NCBI GenBank assembly: GCA_001771935.1
Contig: MERD01000098.1
Coordinates: forward strand, 1 to 45,549
Length of the DNA stretch: 45,549 nucleotides
Direction: 5' to 3'
Source: Betaproteobacteria bacterium RIFCSPLOWO2_02_FULL_67_26
Lineage (GTDB): Bacteria; Pseudomonadota; Gammaproteobacteria; Burkholderiales; SG8-41
Below, one piece after another: positions 1 to 10,190 of this stretch. Numbering within the stretch: position 1 is the stretch's first letter; the number at the start of each line of letters is the position of its first letter. The notes under the pieces were generated by a model, which saw only the letters and a list, made by a program, of their open reading frames with translations, made no database searches and was not told the origin of the DNA. A program made the position numbers and the translations under genes.

Positions 1-143
1 CGGAAAGACGGATCGGTTTGCCTGACACGGCCATGTGCGAAGGTTGGTGATTCGCGTCGCTATTCCCGACCAAATGAAGCCAGCTTAACCAGACACAGCC
101 AGCAGCATAGCATCAAGCAACCACGGGAAGGGATTACTACAAG

Positions 144-2213
<2,070 letters not shown>

Positions 2214-2365
2214 CGCAGGTTGAGTTGCGCAGCTAAACCGCTCATTTTCCCACAGCGCCGTGTTGGGCCGCCAGTATGTCATCGGCCAGGCGGATTCGCG
2301 CGTTAAAGAGTTACGCGAAACGGCAGCTACAGGTAAACTATCTCCTCGAACATTCCCCCAAGAAG

Positions 2366-3571
2366 ATGAGACCATCCTTCCTCGCGGGCGTCGAAATGGC
2401 GCCGCGCGACCCCATCCTGGGCGTCACCGAAGCCTTCAACGCCGACAGCAACCCCAGCAAGGTCAACCTCGGCGTCGGTGTTTATTACGACGACAACGGC
2501 AAGGTCCCGGTCCTCGAGTGCGTGCGCCGCGCCGAGCAGAAGCTGGCGGAGAGCCCGCTGCCGCGGAACTACCTGCCGATCGACGGCCTGCAGGCCTACG
2601 ACCGGGCGGCGCAGGAACTGCTGTTCGGCGCGGGCAGCGCGGTGCTGCGCGACCAGCGGGTCGTGACGGTGCAAACCCTGGGCGGGACTGGCGGGCTCAA
2701 AGTCGGCGCCGACCTGCTGCGACGGCTGAATCGCGGCGCCGGGCTCTGGATCAGCGACCCGAGCTGGGAGAACCATCAGGCGCTGTTCGATTACGCCGGG
2801 TTCCAGGTCCAGGCCTATCCCTATTACGATGCAGCCACCCACGGCGTGAAGTTCGACGCCATGGTCGGCGCGCTGAACAAGCTCCCCGCGGGCTCCATCG
2901 CGGTGCTGCACGCCTGCTGCCACAATCCTACCGGCGTGGACCTGTCGCCGGAGCAATGGGAACGGGTCATCGAGGCCGTCAACGCGCGCGGCATCGTGCC
3001 GTTCCTGGACCTCGCCTACCAGGGCTTTGCCGAGGGGCTCGATGCCGACGCCGCGGCGGTGCGCCGCTTTGCCCAGGCCTGCCCGGTCGTCTTCGTGTCG
3101 AGCTCGTTCTCGAAGTCGCTCTCGCTCTACGGCGAGCGGGTGGGCGCGCTCTCGATCGTCACCGAGAGCGCGGACATGGCGGCGCGCACGTTGAGCCAGC
3201 TGAAGCGCGTGATCCGGACCAACTACTCCAATCCCCCGACCCACGGCGGGCAGGCGGCGGTGATGATCCTGACGACGCCGGAGTTGCGCGCTTTGTGGGA
3301 CAAGGAGCTGGGCGAGATGCGCGAACGCATCAAGACGATGCGGCGCCAGCTGGTCGAGAAGATCCGCGCCATCCGCTCGGATTTCGACTTCAGCTTCGTC
3401 ATCAGGCAGCGCGGGCTGTTCTCCTATTCCGGGTTGAACCGGGAACAGGTGAAGCGGTTGCGCGAGGAGTACGCGCTCTACGCCATCGACAGCGGCCGGA
3501 TCTGCGTTCCGGCGCTCAATTCACGGAACGTGGACTACGTGGCGCGGGCGGTTGCCAGCGTCCTGGTTTAG
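2366..3571 (+). CDS. tyrB: Aromatic/aspartate aminotransferase (class I, PLP-dependent)
   Basis: This enzyme transfers an amino group between aromatic amino acids or aspartate and 2-oxoglutarate, in the cytoplasm. With the start at 2366 the product is 401 residues, the family's usual size. Class Ia hallmarks are present: HNPTGVDLS with N187, DLAYQG with D215 and Y218, the PLP lysine in [16 protein letters not shown] (K250, phosphate-binding R258), and a C-terminal SGRI segment. The frame extends 30 codons upstream to 2276, but that stretch (basic, no homology) is probably leader. AspC and TyrB cannot be separated firmly by eye. The [10 protein letters not shown] loop and the uvrB neighbourhood favour the TyrB annotation used in betaproteobacteria. 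It ends 3 nt before the convergent AsmA-like gene. Confidence 0.9.
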   Translation: MRPSFLAGVEMAPRDPILGVTEAFNADSNPSKVNLGVGVYYDDNGKVPVLECVRRAEQKLAESPLPRNYLPIDGLQAYDRAAQELLFGAGSAVLRDQRVVTVQTLGGTGGLKVGADLLRRLNRGAGLWISDPSWENHQALFDYAGFQVQAYPYYDAATHGVKFDAMVGALNKLPAGSIAVLHACCHNPTGVDLSPEQWERVIEAVNARGIVPFLDLAYQGFAEGLDADAAAVRRFAQACPVVFVSSSFSKSLSLYGERVGALSIVTESADMAARTLSQLKRVIRTNYSNPPTHGGQAAVMILTTPELRALWDKELGEMRERIKTMRRQLVEKIRAIRSDFDFSFVIRQRGLFSYSGLNREQVKRLREEYALYAIDSGRICVPALNSRNVDYVARAVASVLV

Positions 3572-3574
3572 TTA

Positions 3575-4912
3575 CTACTTCCCGAACAGCCCCTCGGTCC
3601 ACTGGCCGACCTTCGCGCCTATCGAAGTTCCGACGCCCGGCCCGAGGATGACGGTGCCAACCGCCGCGCCCGCCATCGTTCCGCCTGTCGGATAGAGCAG
3701 CGGGGATTCGAGCGTCCCGGTGACATTCAGGGGCACGGTCGCCGCGCCAACCGAGGCCGCCTTGATGTTGGCGTTGATCCGGCCCGAAAGCTCGTCCCTG
3801 GGCGTTATCGTCACGTTGCCGTCCGCCGCCAGCGAGCCCGACACGACATTCAACTGGGTCAGGCGGCGCGTCCCCCGGTCCAGAACGAGGTGGCCGGAAA
3901 GCTTGTCGAAGCGGGTCTCGCCGCCCTTCCCCCCGTCCTTCTTGATGAGCGAGGTCGCGGCTTTCCGGATGTCCACGCCGTGCAGCACGCCGTTATGCAC
4001 GTCGAACGGCGTCTCCAGCCGCAGTGCCTTCACGATCTGGTCCGGCCTGGGCGCGTTGGCCGAGAACACCACCGGCCTGGCAACGAGCTTGCCGCTCAAT
4101 GTCGGCGGCCTGCCCAGTGCCTGCAGCAGCGAGCGGACCTCGACCTGGTTGACGTCCGCGCTGCCCTTGAGCTGCAGCCCTTTCTGCCAGGCGACATTGA
4201 CCTTCCCGGCAATCGTTCCGCCGTAGAGCCTGGCCCGCACTTCACTCAGCGCGGCATCCTTCAGGGTGGCCACGCCCTTGACGGTCAGCTCGTCGAACTG
4301 GATCGGCGGTCCGACCGGCAGTTTCCAGGACTTTGCCGCCGCGTCGATCAGGTAACCCGACTTCTGCGGCTTGATGAAGGCCTTGAGCTTGCCGTCCCGG
4401 CCCACGATCGATGCGTTCTCGAGATTGCCCTCGTGCGTCAGGTCGAGACGCGCGTCGAACGGTCCGAACGTGGCCTTCTGCAGCTTGACGACCGCGTCGT
4501 CGAGCTTGATGCTCTCGACCCGCACCGCCGGCGGCTGCGCCGCCTTCCCGTCGTCCGCCGGTATCCAGCCCGGGATCTTGTCGATCGCCTTCTGCGTCAG
4601 CACGAGCCCGTCGATCTCGATGGTCTTGATCACCTTGGTCGCGCCCAGCAGCGAACCGAGATCGGGGGTCACGGTGACCTTGCCGACCTTGATGTCCTCG
4701 GACTTGCCCACCGTGATGCCGTCCACCGTCACGTGCGGCAGCGGCAGGCCGGCGGCGCGCAGGCCACCGATCTTCACCGGCTCCTTGATCCGCGCCGAAA
4801 TCTCCTTCTCGATTTGCGGGATGTAATCGTTGAGCGAGATGAAAAACGGCACCACGGCGAGGGCCAGGACGATCACGCCTGCGATGCCGCCAATCCACTT
4901 TAACCACTTCAT
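3575..4912 (-). CDS. AsmA-family membrane-anchored protein
   Basis: This 445-residue AsmA-like protein has an N-terminal signal anchor (about residues 6-27, a hydrophobic run after MKWLKWIGG). It is followed by the typical AsmA start NDYIPQIEKEISARIKEPVKIGG and a long beta-rich periplasmic region. A C-terminal AsmA-like domain (around residues 270-400, RPDQIVKALRLETPFDVHNGVLHGVDI) and a Gly/Val-rich tail follow. AsmA-like proteins are bridge-like inner-membrane proteins linked to outer-membrane lipid homeostasis; that role here is by family only. It is shorter than E. coli AsmA (about 617 residues). It converges on the aminotransferase gene and its 5' end lies about 100 bp before the tRNA-Asn gene. 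Confidence 0.85.
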   Translation of the reverse strand: MKWLKWIGGIAGVIVLALAVVPFFISLNDYIPQIEKEISARIKEPVKIGGLRAAGLPLPHVTVDGITVGKSEDIKVGKVTVTPDLGSLLGATKVIKTIEIDGLVLTQKAIDKIPGWIPADDGKAAQPPAVRVESIKLDDAVVKLQKATFGPFDARLDLTHEGNLENASIVGRDGKLKAFIKPQKSGYLIDAAAKSWKLPVGPPIQFDELTVKGVATLKDAALSEVRARLYGGTIAGKVNVAWQKGLQLKGSADVNQVEVRSLLQALGRPPTLSGKLVARPVVFSANAPRPDQIVKALRLETPFDVHNGVLHGVDIRKAATSLIKKDGGKGGETRFDKLSGHLVLDRGTRRLTQLNVVSGSLAADGNVTITPRDELSGRINANIKAASVGAATVPLNVTGTLESPLLYPTGGTMAGAAVGTVILGPGVGTSIGAKVGQWTEGLFGK

Positions 4913-4939
4913 AATTCAGGGAAATTCAGAAAAAAGTCG

Positions 4940-4968
4940 TTGACCAGCTTGGTACGAAACATTAATAT
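4940..4968 (+). promoter_or_regulatory. Sigma70-type promoter of tRNA-Asn
   Basis: A -35 box TTGACC (4940-4945) and a -10 box TAATAT (4963-4968) are separated by exactly 17 nt. They lie about 45 nt upstream of the mature 5' end of the tRNA. This is the clearest housekeeping promoter in the window. It lies in an AT-richer stretch between the leftward AsmA-like gene and the tRNA. Confidence 0.75.
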
Positions 4969-5014
4969 AGGCGCCTTTTCGTAGCGGCACCAAGTCCTAT
5001 TTCACGCCGGACAT

Positions 5015-5090
5015 TCCCCGATAGCTCAGTTGGTAGAGCGACGGACTGTTAATCCGCAGGTCGCTGGTTCGAGCCCAGCTCGGGGAGCCA
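5015..5090 (+). tRNA. tRNA-Asn (anticodon GTT)
   Basis: This is a 76-nt cloverleaf with encoded CCA. The acceptor stem TCCCCGA (5015-5021) pairs with TCGGGGA before the G discriminator and CCA at 5088-5090. The D-arm is AGCTCAGTTGGTAGAGC. The anticodon loop CTGTTAA has GTT at 5048-5050, and the T-arm carries GGTTCGAGCCC. GTT reads AAC and AAU, so asparagine. A promoter lies upstream and an intrinsic terminator 5 nt downstream, so it is probably a monocistronic transcript. Confidence 0.98.
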
Positions 5091-5095
5091 TAACG

Positions 5096-5130
5096 AACCG
5101 GGGCTAGCGCACGGCTAGCCCCGGTTTTTG
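5096..5130 (+). terminator. Rho-independent terminator after tRNA-Asn
   Basis: A perfect 13-bp inverted repeat (arms 5096-5108 and 5114-5126, core CCGGGGCTAGC) with a 5-nt loop GCACG runs into a T tract (5125-5129). This is a textbook intrinsic terminator for the tRNA transcript. It also insulates the following lipoprotein gene. Confidence 0.95.
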
Positions 5131-5202
5131 TTTCCGCTCAAGCGCTTGGAATCGGTCTATACTGCGCCCTGGTGGAGATCAGGCTCCATTAACAGGGGAT
5201 TC

Positions 5203-6072
5203 ATGCAAGTCCTGAACAAGTTGCCCGCCGCTCTCTGTGCCTGCGCGATGCTGAGCGGATGCGCCGCCACGCCGCAGGACGGACGCCTTTCATTGAACCT
5301 GCCCCCGGAGATGACCGCGGTCTACTCCGAAGTGGACATGCAACTGATGTTGGTGACCCGGGCGGATGCGCCGAGCCGCTGCACCGAGCCGGCTTGCAGC
5401 ATGTGGGATGACGTCGATCAACGCGTGGCCCGCATCGGCCCCGACCTCGCCAAAGCCGCTTACCGGCTCTATCCCGACATCGCCAGCCGCGTCAGGAATT
5501 TCGAGTTCGTCGTCGCCGACAAGTCCGAGCCCGGCACCGTGTCGGCGTCGTCGGGCCGCATCATGGTCCTGCGCCCGGTCGGTTCGCTGGCGCCCAATGA
5601 CGCGGCTTTCGCATTCATTCTCGCCCGTGAAGTCGGGCACGTGGTGGCCAATCACCACGAGGAGAACGTCTCGGCCACCCTCATCGTCTCCGCCCTGGTG
5701 CATCTCATTGCGCCGGTGGCGAACCTGCCCCAGTTGTTCGGCAATCTTTTCCTGGCCAACGCCGCGACCGGCGGCGCGTCCGCGAGCATCGCGGCAAACG
5801 CTGCAATGACGGCGACCTCGTTCCTGGGCTCGCGCGTGCTCCTCACCACCTACAAGCCGAGGCAGAGGGATGAGGCGGATTTGATCGCCGTGAGCCTGCT
5901 CGCCCAGCTGGGCTACGACGTGCCGGCCGTGACGGCGGCTTTCGCCTCGGTGAACCTCAATTCGCCCGAGACCGAGTGGACCGTGGGCCTGCGCGCTTCG
6001 GTGGCGCAGCTTTCCGCGCCTGCTCCCGCAATTCGTAACGTCGTCCTGGACTCGACCGCCAGCGTGCCGTAG
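5203..6072 (+). CDS. M48-like peptidase-fold lipoprotein with degenerate zinc motif
   Basis: The 289-residue product starts at the Met preceded by AGGGGAT. It has a lipoprotein signal peptide ending in the lipobox LSGC (C20), so it is predicted to be membrane-anchored in the periplasm. The middle resembles an M48 (BepA/LoiP-type) metallopeptidase: an ILAxE-GHVVANHHEE helix at about 139-153 and a downstream RDEADLIAVSLLAQLGYD segment with the third-ligand Glu (E224). However, the HEXXH motif reads R142-E-V-G-H146, so the first zinc-binding His is missing. It may therefore be a non-catalytic chaperone-like member or have altered metal binding. The frame is open back to 5128, inside the tRNA terminator, so the 5203 start is strongly preferred. 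Confidence 0.75.
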   Translation: MQVLNKLPAALCACAMLSGCAATPQDGRLSLNLPPEMTAVYSEVDMQLMLVTRADAPSRCTEPACSMWDDVDQRVARIGPDLAKAAYRLYPDIASRVRNFEFVVADKSEPGTVSASSGRIMVLRPVGSLAPNDAAFAFILAREVGHVVANHHEENVSATLIVSALVHLIAPVANLPQLFGNLFLANAATGGASASIAANAAMTATSFLGSRVLLTTYKPRQRDEADLIAVSLLAQLGYDVPAVTAAFASVNLNSPETEWTVGLRASVAQLSAPAPAIRNVVLDSTASVP

Positions 6073-6093
6073 TCGCGTGCGGCGGCTGGCACG

Positions 6094-6804
6094 CTAGACG
6101 CTGATCCCCAGATCCCCGAGCGCCCGCGTCATCTGGGCCGCCCAGCCGCGATTCGCCGCCGGGCTCGCGGGACTCGGGTGCGGCGCCACGCCCAGCCTGA
6201 TCTGCGTCCCTTCCATCGCGGCGGCGGCGCGGTCCGCGGCAAACCGCCCGACTCCCACGACGTAATCGGGCCGCAATTGCGCGACGGTCCGCCGCAGCGC
6301 AGTGTCGCAGGCGGCAAACAGTGCTGCCCTCTCCGCGCGCGGCAGCTTGTCGGGAGTGCGATTGCGCCCGCTCTCCTCCATGAACGCAAGCGGGCAATAG
6401 TTGGCGATAAAGAATCGCGCGAAGAAACGCCGCGGCGTGCCGAACGTGGCGCGCGCCCAGCCCCACAGCCGCTGGCCGCTCACCTCGCCGCGCCCGCAGT
6501 GGAAGCCGGCGACCGGGCGCTTGGGATGCATGCGCGCCGGGCGGCCCACCGGCGCATCGATGCCGAGCCAGCCGCGGACCATCGCGACGTCGCCGAACGG
6601 CACGCCGGTCTGCGCCATGCCGAACGGTCCCGGATTCATGCCGAGGAGGAGGACCTGCGGATGCCCCTGGCCATAGCGCTCGAGATAGGCGCGGTGCGGC
6701 TTCCACGCGTAGTCGAGCGGGTTGTAGACGACCGCGACCGGCGGCGCGAACTCAATCCGGTCAACGTCATCGCGCAACCGGCGCGCGATGTCGACCAGGC
6801 CCAT
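6094..6804 (-). CDS. SMUG1-type uracil-DNA glycosylase
   Basis: This is predicted to excise uracil (and possibly oxidised pyrimidines) from DNA to start base-excision repair. The 236-residue protein has the SMUG1 motif I GMNPGPFGMAQTGVPFG (residues 55-71, with N57) and motif II HPSPASPAANRGW (H209). Both are diagnostic of UDG family 3 rather than Ung or family 4. SMUG1 enzymes occur in some bacteria. The gene lies 7 nt downstream of the G3E GTPase gene on the same strand, which suggests co-transcription, although no functional link is obvious. Confidence 0.88.
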   Translation of the reverse strand: MGLVDIARRLRDDVDRIEFAPPVAVVYNPLDYAWKPHRAYLERYGQGHPQVLLLGMNPGPFGMAQTGVPFGDVAMVRGWLGIDAPVGRPARMHPKRPVAGFHCGRGEVSGQRLWGWARATFGTPRRFFARFFIANYCPLAFMEESGRNRTPDKLPRAERAALFAACDTALRRTVAQLRPDYVVGVGRFAADRAAAAMEGTQIRLGVAPHPSPASPAANRGWAAQMTRALGDLGISV

Positions 6805-6811
6805 GGGATCT

Positions 6812-7885
6812 TCAGGCGCGACGGTTCGCGGTCACGGCACCGATCGCGGAGAACAAGTCGGCCACGGTCTGCCTGGGAATGCCGTGAGTAATGAACACGA
6901 GCCGCGTGCTGCGGTCGGCACCGGGCCACGCCGCAAGCTCCAGAGGCGGATGGAACAGGTGCTGCACGCCCTGCACCACCATCGGGCCCGCCTTGCCCTC
7001 GACGTTGACCAGTCCTTTCACGCGCAGCAGGTCCGGCCCGCGCAGGGCGGTCAGCACTTCCAGGCACTGCGTAAAGGTTGCCCAGGGCATCGGCTTCTCG
7101 AATCGCAGCACGAAATTCTGCACGTTCTCGTCGTGCCGGTGCCCGTGCCCATCGTCCTCATCCGCGCCCAGCCAGCGTTCAACCTCCTCCAACCGCGCCC
7201 TGGAACTGCGCAAGCCGACATCCACCAGGAACGGCAGATCGATTTCGCCATTGATTGCGACCCGCACCGGCGCCTTCGGATTGATCTCGTTGAGCCGTCC
7301 GGTCAGGGCCGTCAGCTGCTTTTCAGCAACGAGATCGGATTTGGTCACCACCAGCCGGTCCGCCAGCGCAACCTGCTTGACGGGCTCCGAGAACTGATTG
7401 AGCTGGCCCGGCGCGTTGACCGCGTCCACCAGCGTCACCACGCAATCGAGGCGATACTGCTCGAGCAGCAGCGTGTCGGTGATCAGCGTCTGCATCACCG
7501 GCGCCGGGTCCGCCAGCCCCGTGGTCTCGATCACCACGCGGTCGAAGTCGATCACCTCTCCGTTGCGCCGCTTGATGAACAGCTCGCGCAGCGTCTCCTG
7601 CAGGTCGCCGCGCAGCACGCAGCACAAGCACCCGTTGTTGAGCAGCATCATCTGCTCGGAGGATACCTGCACCAGCTCGTTGTCCACGCCGATCTCGCCC
7701 AGCTCGTTGACGATCACCGCGACCCGGTTCATCTCGGGGCGCTTGAGCAGGTGATTGATGAGCGTGGTCTTGCCGCTGCCCAGGAAGCCGGTGATGATCG
7801 AGACCGGGATCAGCCCCGCCAGCGCATCACGGGTCGTTGCCGAACTGGTTTCTGCGACGGTCATCGGATTCCAGCCACAGGTCAC
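6812..7885 (-). CDS. G3E-family GTPase / CobW-like metallochaperone
   Basis: This is a COG0523 GTPase of the kind that delivers or handles metal ions (zinc, cobalt). The N-terminal GTPase domain has Walker A GFLGSGKTT (about residues 33-41), the metal-binding GCLCC motif (C86, C88, C89), and the family NELGEIGVDNELV switch region. A His/Asp-rich loop (DEDDGHGHRHDE) before the CobW C-terminal domain is a typical metal-binding insert. The start is ambiguous: GTG at 7885 has an AGGGA sequence just upstream, while ATG at 7864 (MTVAETSS) would also give a normal N-terminus. It follows the LVIVD gene by 5 nt. The specific metal cannot be assigned. Confidence 0.85.
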   Translation of the reverse strand: MTCGWNPMTVAETSSATTRDALAGLIPVSIITGFLGSGKTTLINHLLKRPEMNRVAVIVNELGEIGVDNELVQVSSEQMMLLNNGCLCCVLRGDLQETLRELFIKRRNGEVIDFDRVVIETTGLADPAPVMQTLITDTLLLEQYRLDCVVTLVDAVNAPGQLNQFSEPVKQVALADRLVVTKSDLVAEKQLTALTGRLNEINPKAPVRVAINGEIDLPFLVDVGLRSSRARLEEVERWLGADEDDGHGHRHDENVQNFVLRFEKPMPWATFTQCLEVLTALRGPDLLRVKGLVNVEGKAGPMVVQGVQHLFHPPLELAAWPGADRSTRLVFITHGIPRQTVADLFSAIGAVTANRRA

Positions 7886-7890
7886 GTTCC

Positions 7891-9138
7891 CTAGAAAGTG
7901 GTCTCCAGCGTGTACAGGCCGCCGCCGAAGCGGTCAACGGCATAGACGAGGCGATTCTCGTCCACCCAGACGTCGTTGATCTGCGACGAGCCCTTGGGCG
8001 CGAGCTTGGGCGTGCCGGGCACGAAGTAGCCGGCTTCCTTCGGCTGCAGGGGATTGGACACGTCGTAGGCGCGCACGCCGCCGTTGAAAAACGTGCCGAA
8101 AATCAGCGTCTCCGAGCGGAACGAGCACGGTCCCGGCAGGTTCTCGTGCAGGTTGTGCGAGCCGAAGCGGCCACCGCGCTTGATGAAGGATTCCGCCGGC
8201 GGCAGCGGCAGGGTCGCGACCGGCACCAGGTTGCTCTCGACGCGCGCGTCCACCACCCAGGTGAGCTTGGGCCAGTCCTCGCCGTTGTCCCTGACGCACT
8301 CGTCCGAAATGATCAGGTAGCCGCGCTCGATCAGCGGCAGCACGGTGTGCGTGAAACCGTTGTAGGGCGGAGAGTACTGCAGGTGCCCCACCGGCTTCGG
8401 TTTCGTCTTGTCGCTGATGTCCAGTATCCAGGCGCCGCCATCGATGTATCCGATGTAGGCCCGGTCCGGCTTCTGCGGGTACACGTTCGTGTTGTGCGGC
8501 CGGTAGCCGCCGTCGAACTTCGGGTGGCGCGGCGGCGGCGGCGCGGAATCGCCCTTGCGCGTGCCCGGATACCACCAGCGCCCGACCTCCGCCGGCTGCG
8601 ACGGGTTGCGCACGTCGATGATGCGGTAGAACTGGTCGTCCTTTTCGTGCGTCGGCTCGAAATCCGGCGATCCGGAAGTGAGGTGCACGTACTCGCCGTC
8701 CACGAAGAACACGCAGTGCGCGCCGCGCGAGCACGGTCCCGAGGTGTCGAAATGGGAGATCAGTTTCGGCTGCTCGGGCTTGCTGATGTCGAACAGGTCC
8801 ATCCCGGCGGGTTTCAGGCCCCACTTCTTGGTCTGGTAGGCCACCGCCATGATGTCGCCCACCACGTCGAGCGAATTCGACCGCACGTCGGCGTGCGGCA
8901 GGTCGGTCTGGACTACCAGTTTCGGATTGCGCGGGTCGGTGACATCCACCGCGGTGAAGTTCTTGGGCGCGGACTCGTGCGCCATCCACAGGATGCGGCG
9001 GCCGTCCCTGGCCTTCTGCATGTTGATGCCCTCGCCGATGCCGCCGAAGCCGGCGAGCTCGTGATGGGCGATAAGCTTCATGTTGAGGGACAGCTGGCTC
9101 GCCTGCCCTCCCGGTCGCAAGGATCCTTCCACGGCCAT
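7891..9138 (-). CDS. LVIVD-repeat beta-propeller protein
   Basis: The product has 415 residues made of repeats of the LVIVD type: FTAVDVTDPRNPKLV, MDLFDISKPEQPKLI, YRIIDVRNPSQPAEVG, AWILDISDKTKPKPVG and VRAYDVSNPLQPKEAG. It is predicted to fold as a beta-propeller. There is no convincing signal peptide (MAVEGSLRPGGQASQL), so location is uncertain. LVIVD proteins have no general biochemical assignment, and I assign no enzyme activity. It starts immediately after the TAG of the 3-hydroxyisobutyrate-dehydrogenase-like gene (TAG-ATG contiguous), so the two are almost certainly one transcript and probably one pathway. Confidence 0.8.
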   Translation of the reverse strand: MAVEGSLRPGGQASQLSLNMKLIAHHELAGFGGIGEGINMQKARDGRRILWMAHESAPKNFTAVDVTDPRNPKLVVQTDLPHADVRSNSLDVVGDIMAVAYQTKKWGLKPAGMDLFDISKPEQPKLISHFDTSGPCSRGAHCVFFVDGEYVHLTSGSPDFEPTHEKDDQFYRIIDVRNPSQPAEVGRWWYPGTRKGDSAPPPPRHPKFDGGYRPHNTNVYPQKPDRAYIGYIDGGAWILDISDKTKPKPVGHLQYSPPYNGFTHTVLPLIERGYLIISDECVRDNGEDWPKLTWVVDARVESNLVPVATLPLPPAESFIKRGGRFGSHNLHENLPGPCSFRSETLIFGTFFNGGVRAYDVSNPLQPKEAGYFVPGTPKLAPKGSSQINDVWVDENRLVYAVDRFGGGLYTLETTF

Positions 9139-10116
9139 CTATCTTCCTTTCCTGGTTGTGCGCCGCCGGGGCTTGCCCCTCAATCCTGCGCGTTTTCTCA
9201 AAACCGAGTGTATCGCGGCCGTATCGTGCAGGGACCAGCCCTGCCTCAGCGCCGCGGTGTAATACGGGATGCTGCCGTCGAAGAGCGGGGTCGGGCACTT
9301 CAGGCGCCTGACGAACGCGCGGATGATGCCGATATCCTTCTGGTAGATCTTCGACTTCATGTGCGGCGGCAGGTAGTGCCCGCGCACCATCATCGGCCCG
9401 CGCACCTGGAACATGCGCGAGCTGCCCGCGCCGTCGGCTATGACCCGGTACAGCAGCCCGAGATCGATGCCCGCCTTCTCGCCGACCACCATTGCTTCCG
9501 CGGTGGAAAGGTTGTGTATGGTCACCAGCAGGTTGGCGACGAACTTGAGCTTCGACCCGATCCCGAACGCCCCGCAGTAATAGGTCGAGCGCGCGAATCC
9601 GTTGAATACGCCGCGGCAGCGGTTGAACGCGCGCCGGTCGCCGCTCGCGTAGATCGCGATGTCCTTCGCGGCGGCCTGCGCGCCGGTGCCGCTGATCGGG
9701 CAATCGAGGAGCATTACCCTGCGCCGGGCAAGCCGCCGGCGCAGGCTCTCCTTGAGTTCGAGCGTCATCGTGCTGGCCTCGATCACGATGGTGCCCGGGC
9801 GCGCTCCCGCCGCGATGCCCCGCTTCCCGAAGTAGGCCTCTTCCATCGCGGCCGGCGACGGCAGCGAGGTGATGATGATCCGCGCCTTCGCCGCGACTTC
9901 GGCGCCGGATCCCGCGGACCGTCCGCCCGCTCTCGCCAACGCCCTGCCGGCGGCGGGCACCGGATCGTAGCCGATGACGTTGAATCCGGCAGCGAGCAGG
10001 TGCCGGGCGAAAGCGCCCCCCATGATGCCGAGGCCGACCTGTCCGACCGTTCCCCTGCTGCGGCCGATCCTTCTCCTCGACTCACGACTCACGAATCCCG
10101 TTCCAATGATTATCAT
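9139..10116 (-). CDS. 3-hydroxyisobutyrate dehydrogenase-family oxidoreductase
   Basis: This is an NAD(P)-dependent beta-hydroxyacid dehydrogenase of 325 residues, with a Rossmann motif VGQVGLGIMGGAFARHL near the N-terminus. The substrate-binding CPISGTGAQAAAKD segment and the catalytic-lysine region GIGSKLKFVANLL are also visible. The substrate is unknown; the family includes tartronate-semialdehyde reductase and 3-hydroxyisobutyrate dehydrogenase. The only start codons ahead of the Rossmann fold lie in or at the edge of the dispersed 74-bp repeat: ATG at 10116 (MIIIGTGFV) or GTG at 10092. The first about 16 residues are therefore repeat-derived or not translated. It sits in the leftward arm of the metabolic locus between the bicupin and LVIVD genes. 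Confidence 0.82.
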   Translation of the reverse strand: MIIIGTGFVSRESRRRIGRSRGTVGQVGLGIMGGAFARHLLAAGFNVIGYDPVPAAGRALARAGGRSAGSGAEVAAKARIIITSLPSPAAMEEAYFGKRGIAAGARPGTIVIEASTMTLELKESLRRRLARRRVMLLDCPISGTGAQAAAKDIAIYASGDRRAFNRCRGVFNGFARSTYYCGAFGIGSKLKFVANLLVTIHNLSTAEAMVVGEKAGIDLGLLYRVIADGAGSSRMFQVRGPMMVRGHYLPPHMKSKIYQKDIGIIRAFVRRLKCPTPLFDGSIPYYTAALRQGWSLHDTAAIHSVLRKRAGLRGKPRRRTTRKGR

Positions 10117-10187
10117 CCAGTAACCGGTCGACTATCCTGCGTGAACCTTTGATGTGGACATTGGAACGGGACGAATCACGACTCACG
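10079..10187. repeat. Dispersed 74-bp inverted-repeat element, copy 1, with heptamer flanks
   Basis: The core at 10097-10170 is bounded by perfect 12-bp inverted repeats CCCGTTCCAATG (10097-10108) and CATTGGAACGGG (10159-10170). It is flanked by short tandem heptamers (GACTCAC GACTCAC on the left, ACGAATCACGACTCACG on the right), so TCACGACTCACG occurs as a direct repeat on both sides. A second copy at 26969-27042 differs at one base (T versus C near the right end). No transposase is encoded inside. It resembles a MITE or REP-type element. Confidence 0.85.
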
Positions 10188-10190
10188 GGG

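Noticed and set aside
1-143. Possible end of another gene or a uvrB terminator
   Set aside because: No hairpin with a T tract and no convincing coding frame in this short stretch.
2214-2365. LexA/SOS box in the uvrB-aminotransferase spacer
   Set aside because: No CTGT-N8-ACAG match was found on either strand.
7837-10152. Long plus-strand open frame opposite the GTPase, LVIVD and dehydrogenase genes
   Set aside because: Antisense shadow in GC-rich DNA: composition is Arg/Ala/Val/His-rich with no family motifs, and the opposite strand has three well-formed genes.
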